This document shows positions 37,061 through 43,946 of a stretch of DNA of 64,000 nucleotides, one piece after another (the first letter of the stretch is position 1; each line of letters opens with the position of its first letter). A program made the translations under genes and the position numbers. The notes below the pieces were generated by a model. The model ran no database searches. It had not been told where the DNA came from and was given only the letters and a program-made list of their open reading frames with translations. This DNA comes from Anaerolineales bacterium (GTDB lineage Bacteria > Chloroflexota > Anaerolineae > Anaerolineales > JABWBV01): assembly GCA_020634875.1 (NCBI GenBank), contig JACKAX010000014.1, positions 1-64,000 on the forward strand, written 5' to 3'.

Positions 37061-37918
37061 ATGGATACAATCTTTACGCCCCCTAAACGCGCTGGCTTGA
37101 TCTTTCATTTCACGGGGCTAGTTCTGCTATTTGCCGGGAGTCTGCTCACCATCCTTCAAGCAAACCGGGCTGAAATCGGCCCTATGTTCAGTCTTTGGTT
37201 GGTTATATTTCTCTTTGTGGCGCTGCCTATTCCTCTGCTTTTTTATCGCGCTTATGCCCTTCAACGGGCAAGTTATCACGTATCGCCTGAGGGTATCCGC
37301 ATAAATTGGGGCCTTCGTACAGAGGAAATTCCCATGGGCAAAATCCTTTGGCTTAGTCCTGATATACACCTTGAACGCCCGCTGCCTCGCCCGTGGTTAT
37401 TCTGGCCCGGAGGAGTTGTAGGGGTACGCAAAGTCAGTGGAGGCGAAGTCGAATACATGGCTGTCCGAACGCGCGCGCTTATCATTATCGCGACCCCTGG
37501 CAAAATGTACGCCATATCCCCTGAACATCCTGAAGCGTTTTTACGTTCATTTCACCGCCAGGCTGAAATCGGAGCATTAACCCCCATCATCGCCCGATCT
37601 GTATACCCCAGGTTTGTTGTAGGAAGCGTATGGGCAAATCGAGGTGCGCGCACGCTCATTCTCACCGGTTTTGTTCTCATCCTGGCCTTTTTTCTCTGGC
37701 TCTCCTTCTCTTTTCCTACCGTCCCAACCCTTGCTCTTTCACGCGCTCAGTTTTTTCTCATCCCTGTCGTCAATGGCCTGTTTTTTCTCATCAATTTACT
37801 CCTCGGTTTATTTTTCTTTCGTAGCCCCCAAAGCCAACCTCTAGCGTATTTGCTATGGGGCACCAGTGTGTTAGTCTCTCTTCTTTTCTTTGGCGCTTTC
37901 GTACAACTATTGTACTAA
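37061..37918 (+). CDS. Membrane protein with bacterial PH-like domain
   Basis: The 285-residue product has two N-terminal helices (about 12-32 and 43-65), a soluble section of about 100 residues (YHVSPEGIRINWGLRTEEIPM, GVVGVRKVSGGEVEYMAVRT, ALIIIATPGKMYAISPEHPEAFL) and three C-terminal helices. The soluble part follows the bacterial PH-domain layout. Function unknown. Its frame ends 50 bases before a cluster of DnaA boxes. Confidence 0.72.
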   Translation: MDTIFTPPKRAGLIFHFTGLVLLFAGSLLTILQANRAEIGPMFSLWLVIFLFVALPIPLLFYRAYALQRASYHVSPEGIRINWGLRTEEIPMGKILWLSPDIHLERPLPRPWLFWPGGVVGVRKVSGGEVEYMAVRTRALIIIATPGKMYAISPEHPEAFLRSFHRQAEIGALTPIIARSVYPRFVVGSVWANRGARTLILTGFVLILAFFLWLSFSFPTVPTLALSRAQFFLIPVVNGLFFLINLLLGLFFFRSPQSQPLAYLLWGTSVLVSLLFFGAFVQLLY

Positions 37919-37925
37919 ACAGAGT

Positions 37926-37975
37926 TTATACACATTTTTCTAGGTTTATCCACAGAAAATCCCCTTTTATCCACA
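37926..37975 (+). promoter_or_regulatory. Three phased DnaA boxes
   Basis: TTATACACA at 37926, TTATCCACA at 37946 and TTATCCACA at 37967 are in the same orientation and 20 and 21 bases apart, so they lie on about the same face of the helix. The last two match the DnaA consensus exactly. The third box ends one base before the DUF92 start codon. Confidence 0.65.
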
Positions 37976-37976
37976 G

Positions 37977-38795
37977 ATGTTTCTTCTACAGCTCTTCGGC
38001 GGTTTCATTTTCGGCATAACGATTAGCATGCTCGCTTGGCGCACCCATGCCCTCACAAAAGATGGGGCCATAGCAGCCGCAGTTGTTGGCACACTCATTT
38101 TTGGGCTAGGTGGGCTTCCCTGGGCAGCGCTTTTGCTCACCTTCTTCATCACTTCGAGTGGTCTATCTCGCATGTTTACAAAACGGAAAGCCGGATTGCA
38201 CGAAAAGTTTTCCAAAGGAAACCGCCGTGATTGGGGTCAAGTCGTTGCCAATGGGGGCTTTGGGGCACTGTTGATTTTGGTTCAAGCCACGTTTCCTGCT
38301 CAAACCTGGCCGTGGTGGGCCTATGCAGGTGCCCTCGCGGCGGTGAATGCCGACACCTGGGCCACCGAACTAGGCACCCTCAGCAAATCTTCCCCTAGAC
38401 TAATCACGACTGGCCAAAAAGTAGAAAAAGGCACCTCAGGCGGAGTCTCGTTGACAGGCACCCTCGCAGCCCTGACCGGGGCGGTGCTCATCGGCGGGGT
38501 CGCGGCCCTCTTCCCGGCTTCCGCAGGCACTGGTACCCCCGTGTGGCATCTCCCTCTTGTGGTTTCCCTCGCCGGGTTAGCAGGTTCTCTCTTCGACTCT
38601 CTGCTAGGAGCGACCGTTCAAGCAATTTACCATTGTCCTACCTGTGTCAAAGAAACCGAGCGCCACCCCAATCACACTTGTGGTACCCCCACCCATCTGA
38701 TCCGTGGCTTCCCCTGGCTCAACAACGATGGCGTCAACTTTGCTGCCTCTTTCACAGGGGCCATAATTGCAGTTATCCTCCACACACTCTTGTAA
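37977..38795 (+). CDS. DUF92 / TMEM19-type membrane protein
   Basis: The 272-residue product has about six helices and the DUF92 marks LTKDGAIAAAVVGTLIFGLGG, SSGLSRMF, NGGFGALLIL, ALAAVNADTWATELGTLS and GTSGGVSLTGTLAAL. The family includes plant VTE6, a phytyl-phosphate kinase, and CDP-alcohol-type kinases. Here the substrate is unknown, although polyprenyl or phytol phosphate is plausible. The start at 37977 immediately follows a DnaA box. Confidence 0.88.
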   Translation: MFLLQLFGGFIFGITISMLAWRTHALTKDGAIAAAVVGTLIFGLGGLPWAALLLTFFITSSGLSRMFTKRKAGLHEKFSKGNRRDWGQVVANGGFGALLILVQATFPAQTWPWWAYAGALAAVNADTWATELGTLSKSSPRLITTGQKVEKGTSGGVSLTGTLAALTGAVLIGGVAALFPASAGTGTPVWHLPLVVSLAGLAGSLFDSLLGATVQAIYHCPTCVKETERHPNHTCGTPTHLIRGFPWLNNDGVNFAASFTGAIIAVILHTLL

Positions 38796-38835
38796 ACTGT
38801 TCACTACTTATTCCCTATCAAAAAGGACCTTTATT

Positions 38836-40026
38836 TTGACCACATCCATCCCCCCCATCCCCATGTCCTCCCCCGACCTCACCGAGGCTGAACGGGAAGC
38901 GGTTCAGGCCGTTTTGAACACTCCCAATTTGAGTATGGGTCAAGAAATCCTCGCTTTTGAACAAGCGATTTGTGAATACACAGGTGCGAAACACGCTCTT
39001 GGTGTAAATTCCGGCACAGCAGGCTTACACCTGTGTATCCATGCCGCCGGGATTCAGGATGGCGATTGGGTGTTAACAACGCCTTTTTCGTTTGTCGCCT
39101 CTACGAACGTGATCCTATTCGAACGTGCGATCCCCATCTTCGTAGACGTTGACCCACTGACCGGAAATATCAATACACAATCTCTCCAGGAAGCGGTTCG
39201 CGATTTGCGTGAGGGAGGCCGGGCGGCCCGCAGGTGGCTTCCTCGACAAGGTGCGCATGGGGATACCCCACGGTTAAAAGCCCTTCTACCGGTGGATGTT
39301 TTCGGTCAACCGGCAGATATGGCTCCCATTCGCGCGATGGCAGAAGCATACGAGTTGAAAGTGATTGAAGATTCGTGCGAAGCGATTGGAGCCACGTACA
39401 AAGGCCAGCCCGCAGGACGCTTGGGGGATTACGGCGTTTTCGCGTTTTACCCCAACAAACAGATGACCGTAGGCGAAGGGGGTGTGATCGTAACCGATGA
39501 CGATGATGCCGCTGCGATCATGCGGGCGTTACGTAATCAGGGCCGCGCGCCCGGAGATACCTGGCTCCAACACACTCACCTGGGCTATAACTATCGGTTG
39601 GATGAAATGAGTGCTGCCCTCGGTCGAGTACAGGTTTCCCGGCTGGACGAACTTCTAGATAAACGTGAACAGGTCGCGCGATGGTATGAAGATCGCCTCA
39701 GCGAAATTCCGGGGGTGGAGATTCCGCATATCGTCGCGGAAACGACTCGGATGAGTTGGTTCGTGTATGTTATCCGGTTTTCACCTGGAATTAACCGAGA
39801 GGCCGTTTCGCGAGAACTGAAGGCGCGTGGGATTCCCAACCGGCCTTATTTCATTCCAATTCATTTACAGCCCTATTTGGCACATCAGTTTGGTTATCAT
39901 GAAGGCGATTTTCCTGTCACAGAAGATTTGGGACGGCGCGGGCTGGCCCTGCCCTTTTCAGGAGTGATGCCAGAAGCGGATGTGGAGCGAGTATGCTCAG
40001 CCATCCGCGAGATTCTGCACGGATAA
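38836..40026 (+). CDS. DegT/DnrJ/EryC1/StrS-family sugar aminotransferase
   Basis: PLP-dependent enzymes of this family transaminate nucleotide-sugar ketones for surface polysaccharides. The 396-residue product shows GVNSGTAGLHLCIHAAG, PFSFVASTNVILF, VIEDSCEAIGA and the PLP-lysine segment FAFYPNKQMTVGEGG. The TTG at 38836 is preferred: AAGGA lies 8 bases before it and the chain then begins TTSIPPIPMSSPDL, as family members begin at about this point. A frame to 38767 exists. The closing segment RGLALPFSGVMPEADVERV is typical. Confidence 0.93.
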   Translation: MTTSIPPIPMSSPDLTEAEREAVQAVLNTPNLSMGQEILAFEQAICEYTGAKHALGVNSGTAGLHLCIHAAGIQDGDWVLTTPFSFVASTNVILFERAIPIFVDVDPLTGNINTQSLQEAVRDLREGGRAARRWLPRQGAHGDTPRLKALLPVDVFGQPADMAPIRAMAEAYELKVIEDSCEAIGATYKGQPAGRLGDYGVFAFYPNKQMTVGEGGVIVTDDDDAAAIMRALRNQGRAPGDTWLQHTHLGYNYRLDEMSAALGRVQVSRLDELLDKREQVARWYEDRLSEIPGVEIPHIVAETTRMSWFVYVIRFSPGINREAVSRELKARGIPNRPYFIPIHLQPYLAHQFGYHEGDFPVTEDLGRRGLALPFSGVMPEADVERVCSAIREILHG

Positions 40027-40028
40027 CA

Positions 40029-40056
40029 AAAAAGACCCGCAATTGCGGGTCTTTTT
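40029..40056. terminator. Bidirectional terminator between convergent genes
   Basis: AAAAAGACCCGCAA and its perfect complement form a 14-base palindromic stem with A and T runs at the ends, 2 bases past the DegT-gene stop. Confidence 0.85.
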
Positions 40057-40071
40057 CCTTGAAGGGAGAAA

Positions 40072-40815
40072 TTAACGAGTTTGCAGGAAGTTAATCAAAA
40101 TCAAGTTTTTCGTGCAATCATCAAAGGTATCAAAGTAAATCTTGTCCGACACCGCAACGCCTGATTGATCGCGTACTTGAACATACAGCGTCTTCGCAGA
40201 GGCAATAGGACCATCAGCAATGGGCAACTCGTAACCCGAAGGCCCATAATTTTGGGCTGTTCCACTTACAGCCAAACCTGTCACGGCAAGGCCTTGAATG
40301 GTTCCACCTAATTCAATGATTAGTCCGGTTTGTGGGTTGTTGTTGAGGTCAAAAATCTGCCCGCCAACGCCCATAAACCCACAAGCCAAGGAGGTATTGA
40401 TTACATTGTAATCCAAGAAGAGCGGGTGTTTGGCATCAATGATATAGGGGAAAACGGGGGTTGCGGTCGCGCGTGGATCGGGTGTGGGGGGGGTAACGAG
40501 TGAGAAGGGGGTTTCGGTGGGGAAGGGCGTACTGCTCGCACGTAGAGTCGGTGTGGGTAACGGGGTATCGGTTGGAGCTGGGGTAAAGGTTGGAGGCAGT
40601 TGCTGAGGGGTAATCGTAGGCGTGATGGTAGGCTCAACGGTAGGGACAACGATAGGCCGAAACTCGGCAATAGGGTTAAGTTGGGGGTCTGTGTAAACGG
40701 CCAAAAAGCCCACGAAGACACAACCAATGCCCAAGAGAAAGACCAGAGTTAGGATGTTCGCGAGGGCTCCAAAACAGCCTCCGCCAGAGCGATTCGAACT
40801 TCGCCTTTTGTTCAT
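40072..40815 (-). CDS. Membrane-anchored protein with Thr-rich stalk and C-terminal beta domain
   Basis: The 247-residue product has a basic start (MNKRRSSNRSGGG), one membrane helix (LANILTLVFLLGIGCVFVGFLAV, here about 14-36), a stalk of TPTITPT-like repeats and a C-terminal domain with LACGFMGVGGQIFDLNN, IELGGTIQGLAVTGLAVSGT and YVQVRDQSGVAVSDKIYFDTF. AAGGAA precedes the ATG at 40815, which is preferred over 40884. Function unknown; the soluble part faces outward by the positive-inside rule. Confidence 0.75.
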   Translation of the reverse strand: MNKRRSSNRSGGGCFGALANILTLVFLLGIGCVFVGFLAVYTDPQLNPIAEFRPIVVPTVEPTITPTITPQQLPPTFTPAPTDTPLPTPTLRASSTPFPTETPFSLVTPPTPDPRATATPVFPYIIDAKHPLFLDYNVINTSLACGFMGVGGQIFDLNNNPQTGLIIELGGTIQGLAVTGLAVSGTAQNYGPSGYELPIADGPIASAKTLYVQVRDQSGVAVSDKIYFDTFDDCTKNLILINFLQTR

Positions 40816-40884
40816 AGAGGGTTCCTTCAGATAGAGAGTTTGACGCAAAGTCAGGAGAGGGTTCAACCCTACTCCTGCTAACAA

Positions 40885-41838
40885 TTATGGGAGTAAAACG
40901 AGAATATTGCTTGCCGTACGTTGTTGGGCTAACCAGGTAACCACAGCCTTCTCTTGTAAATCCATCAGAACGGCAGGTTCCAGAGGCCGATCGGGTTGGC
41001 GGTCAAGCAATTCGATGATGTGATAGCCCAAATTAGTGGTGATGACTGGGCTGTATTTTCCGATTTCCAGGGTGAACGCTGCTTCTTCAATGGCAGTTTC
41101 GGTGAGGTACCCACGCGGGAACCAACCGAGATCACCCAGACTGACCGGATCGTAATAACTTGCCATCAGGTCAAAGGCTACCCCCCCCTGAATTTGAGCA
41201 TAAACGGAATCCGCTTCGCCTGCGGTTAGGAGCAAGATTTGGCGAACGTGAACTTGCTCGGCAGTGGTGGGTACGCCTGCAACGATTTGATCCCGCATCC
41301 AGGCGGCAGCCAGGGCACGACGTAGTTCGGTGCGGAAGAGGTCTTCAGTGTATCCGTTGGCGGACATCCATGTATTCAAGGATTCGGGGGGGCCTAATGC
41401 TTGAATATGCGCTTCCAATGTAGCATCGTCTACAATATAGCCTGCTTGCGTAGCGGCATGGGCGAGAAGCAACTGGTCAACAAATTCGTCCAACACACGG
41501 GTACGGGCATCTTCCGGGGTCAGATCAGGTTGGGCCACCAGCAAGCGGGCGAAGGAGGCGTCGTATTCAGCCTGGGTGATGGCTTCGTCGTTCACTGTCA
41601 GGGCCAGTGGAATGGGGGTGGGCGAGGGCGTGGGGGTTGCGGTCGGGGGGAGGGAGGTATCTTCGGGAGCGGTGACCGCGGGGGCTGTTTCGCCAGGAGC
41701 AAGGGTATTTCCACTGGGGGGAATGAACGGAGTCGGGGTAGATTTACACGCGGCGAGAAACCAGGTCAGCAAAAAAAGTGAAGTTAAGGTGCAAAAATGA
41801 ACAAGTTTTAGGGGGTTTCGATTACACACTTGATCCAT
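40885..41838 (-). CDS. Parvulin-type (PpiC/SurA/PrsA-like) peptidyl-prolyl isomerase lipoprotein
   Basis: The product of about 317 residues has a lipobox (FLAAC, Cys about 31), a Thr/Pro-rich stalk, a SurA-like N-terminal helical part (NDEAITQAEYDASFARLL, RVLDEFVDQLLLAHAATQAG) and a parvulin domain (VHVRQILLLTAGEADSVYAQI, GDLGWFPRGYLTE, TNLGYHIIELLDR). It should fold exported proteins at the outer face of the membrane. ATG at 41838 and GTG at 41829 are both possible starts; TATAAT overlaps the ATG and is 7 bases before the GTG, so the GTG may be the true, leaderless start. Confidence 0.88.
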   Translation of the reverse strand: MDQVCNRNPLKLVHFCTLTSLFLLTWFLAACKSTPTPFIPPSGNTLAPGETAPAVTAPEDTSLPPTATPTPSPTPIPLALTVNDEAITQAEYDASFARLLVAQPDLTPEDARTRVLDEFVDQLLLAHAATQAGYIVDDATLEAHIQALGPPESLNTWMSANGYTEDLFRTELRRALAAAWMRDQIVAGVPTTAEQVHVRQILLLTAGEADSVYAQIQGGVAFDLMASYYDPVSLGDLGWFPRGYLTETAIEEAAFTLEIGKYSPVITTNLGYHIIELLDRQPDRPLEPAVLMDLQEKAVVTWLAQQRTASNILVLLP

Positions 41839-41842
41839 TATA
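41837..41842 (-). promoter_or_regulatory. -10 box TATAAT overlapping the parvulin start
   Basis: TATAAT on the minus strand lies 7 bases upstream of an in-frame GTG (41829) and overlaps the ATG at 41838. The placement suggests leaderless translation from the GTG. Confidence 0.45.
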
Positions 41843-41916
41843 CACACATTCATCATTTTGCACCTTGCGATTGGGGAACAAAAATTTAGCCTGGTAGAAA
41901 TAATAGCAAGGCCTGT

Positions 41917-41946
41917 TTCACAAACCATTTGATGGTCTGATAAAAT
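41917..41946 (+). promoter_or_regulatory. Promoter TTCACA-18-TAAAAT on the plsC start
   Basis: TTCACA (41917-41922) and TAAAAT (41941-41946) are spaced 18 bases apart and the -10 ends 6 bases before the ATG at 41953. The same -35 and -10 are used by the ABC exporter gene at 12909. Confidence 0.5.
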
Positions 41947-41952
41947 GAACAC

Positions 41953-42678
41953 ATGGTAAGAGACACATTACGCCATGTTTTGTTCTTTTTGTTTCGCACC
42001 TTGACACGGGTGGAAGTCGTAGGGGAGGAAAACATCCCCGCGAGCGGCGGTTGTCTACTGGCGTTGAATCATTTAAGCCGGTTGGATGCACCTTTGGTTT
42101 TTTCTATCTTAAAGCGTAAAGATAGCACAGGGTTAGTAGCTGATAAGTACAAAAATTACCCCGTCTTCAATTGGATCGTGGAAACTGCTCAGGGTATTTG
42201 GCTGGATCGAGATAACCCGGATTTTGGTGCGTTGCGGGCGGCAGTGAAATTTCTCCGTGCAGGCGGGGTGATTGGGATTGCGCCTGAGGGGACGCGCAGC
42301 AACACACAAAGTTTGATGGCTCCCAAACCCGGGGTGGCATTTTTAGCAGTGAAAGCGAATGTGCCTATCGTTCCTATCGCCATTTCCGGGACAGAAAAAA
42401 CCATGCATGAATTGGCGCGTTTTCGCCGGTCGCAGATACGTGTGGAGTTTGGAAAACCGTTTGAACTGGCATTCCCATCCCGAAAGGAAAAGGATAAAGA
42501 CGCGGCGCTCAATCAGGCTGCAGACGAAATTATGTGCCAGATCGCGCGATATTTGGCTCCGCAATATTGGGGCGTATACACCGACCACCCGCGCTTGAAA
42601 GAACTACTTGCCGAAAATGGCCACGTGGAAGCGTTTGCCGACAAAGAGGAAGCGCTTCAAATGGAGCAAAAATCATGA
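41953..42678 (+). CDS. plsC: 1-acyl-sn-glycerol-3-phosphate acyltransferase
   Basis: PlsC transfers an acyl chain to lysophosphatidic acid at the inner membrane face. The 241-residue product shows the HX4D motif (NHLSRLDAP), the substrate-binding block (GIWLDRDNPDF) and PEGTRSNTQSL, then FVPIVPIAISG-like NVPIVPIAISGTEK. An N-terminal hydrophobic stretch is near LFFLFRTL. It shares an ATGA overlap with the GAF gene. The promoter is leaderless in form. Confidence 0.92.
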   Translation: MVRDTLRHVLFFLFRTLTRVEVVGEENIPASGGCLLALNHLSRLDAPLVFSILKRKDSTGLVADKYKNYPVFNWIVETAQGIWLDRDNPDFGALRAAVKFLRAGGVIGIAPEGTRSNTQSLMAPKPGVAFLAVKANVPIVPIAISGTEKTMHELARFRRSQIRVEFGKPFELAFPSRKEKDKDAALNQAADEIMCQIARYLAPQYWGVYTDHPRLKELLAENGHVEAFADKEEALQMEQKS

Positions 42679-43277
42679 ATGAAGCTTATGGTTTGCGTGC
42701 ATTACAACAGGAAAATATCCACTTAAAAGAAGAAAATCGCGAGTTGAGTGAGCAGTTGTTCCAGTTACGGCACGCCATTCGCGGCTTGAATTTACTCAAT
42801 CAGAATTTGGAAGAGATCACCCCTAAGACAGACGTGCATGAAATGATCAATGGGATTCTATTGGTAGCACTGCAAGCAGTAGGGGCGGAAGAAGGGTCGC
42901 TTATCTTGCTTGACGAAGAAACGCAGGAGTTGGTGTTTGTGGACGCCGTGGGACAATACCGGGAACAGTTGGTGGGTACACGGATGCCGGCGGGACAAGG
43001 CATTGCGGGTACGGTGATGGCCCAGCACATGCCCGTGTTAGTGGAAGATGTGCGTCAAGAACCGCAATGGTATGGGCAAGTAGACGAACTGTTGGGTTTT
43101 GAAACACAGTCTATATTGGGTGTCCCCGTGATAGATAAGGGAAGGGTTTTAGGGGCAATTGAACTGGTTAATAAACGGGATGGCTCTATCTTTGATGAAG
43201 AAGATCAGGATATTTTGGTGCTCGTGGCCCGGCTCGCGGCGATGACACTGGTCCGGGCGGAAGAGATGACTGCGTAA
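42675..43277 (+). CDS. Coiled-coil GAF-domain protein
   Basis: The 200-residue product has an N-terminal coiled coil (about 8-45; LKEENRELSEQLFQLRHAIRG) and one GAF domain (about 60-195; EEGSLILLDEETQELVFVDAVG, GIAGTVMAQHMPVLVEDVRQEP, SILGVPVIDKGRVLGAIELVNK). No output domain is attached, so it probably signals by dimerisation or partner binding. The ligand is unknown. Its ATG overlaps the plsC stop (ATGA). Confidence 0.88.
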   Translation: MNEAYGLRALQQENIHLKEENRELSEQLFQLRHAIRGLNLLNQNLEEITPKTDVHEMINGILLVALQAVGAEEGSLILLDEETQELVFVDAVGQYREQLVGTRMPAGQGIAGTVMAQHMPVLVEDVRQEPQWYGQVDELLGFETQSILGVPVIDKGRVLGAIELVNKRDGSIFDEEDQDILVLVARLAAMTLVRAEEMTA

Positions 43278-43280
43278 CAT

Positions 43281-43946
43281 CTACACGTGTTTACCCCCAT
43301 TCACCTCTTCCACATTAAAAACTACTTCTTCTTTTCCCGAAAGTTTTTCTTCCACTTTGCGGATTATCAAATCCAAGTGGTGCGTATCCCGCACATAATC
43401 CAAATCATCCGCAGGGACAGTTAAGACCGGGCAGAGACGAAAGTTAGAAATCCACTTTTCATACAAACTATTCAATTGAGCTAGATATTCGGGTTGAATT
43501 TGCCGCTCGAAATCGCGTCCACGTTGGGAAATGCGCCCTACAAGCGTAGGCACTGATGCCCGAAGATAGATCACCAGATCAGGCGGAGGGAGAAATTCGA
43601 CCAATACTTGATACAAATCCTGGTACGTTTGGTGATCCCGTTCGGTCATCATCCCCTGCTCGAACAGATTTTGGGCAAACACTTCGGCATCTTCATACAC
43701 ACACCGGTCCTGGATCACCGAAGTGGGATGATTCATCAATTGGTGATGAGTTCGCAAGCGATTGGTTAAAAAGAAAATTTGGGAGTGAAACGCCCACATA
43801 CGCATGTGGGCATAAAAATCGGACAAATAGGGATTTTGGGCAACAGGCTCATAGTAGGGAAACCAGTCCAGCCGTTCACTCAACATTCGCACCAGGGTGG
43901 ACTTTCCTGCACCGATATTCCCCGCAACAACAATAAACCGTTTCAT
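43281..43946 (-). CDS. Deoxynucleoside kinase
   Basis: The 221-residue product has the P-loop GNIGAGKST (9-17), the DR motif QDRCVYEDAEVF, and RGRDFERQIQPEYL. This is the deoxyadenosine/deoxyguanosine/thymidine-2 kinase fold, which phosphorylates salvaged deoxynucleosides with ATP. Substrate preference is not visible. It starts inside the stop codon of the PEP-binding gene (ATGA, 43943-43946), so the two are co-translated. Confidence 0.9.
   Translation of the reverse strand: MKRFIVVAGNIGAGKSTLVRMLSERLDWFPYYEPVAQNPYLSDFYAHMRMWAFHSQIFFLTNRLRTHHQLMNHPTSVIQDRCVYEDAEVFAQNLFEQGMMTERDHQTYQDLYQVLVEFLPPPDLVIYLRASVPTLVGRISQRGRDFERQIQPEYLAQLNSLYEKWISNFRLCPVLTVPADDLDYVRDTHHLDLIIRKVEEKLSGKEEVVFNVEEVNGGKHV

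Noticed and set aside
37926..37975. Complete replication origin at the DnaA boxes
   Set aside because: No AT-rich unwinding region or dnaA gene is adjacent and dnaN lies 8.4 kb away; kept only as a DnaA-box cluster.
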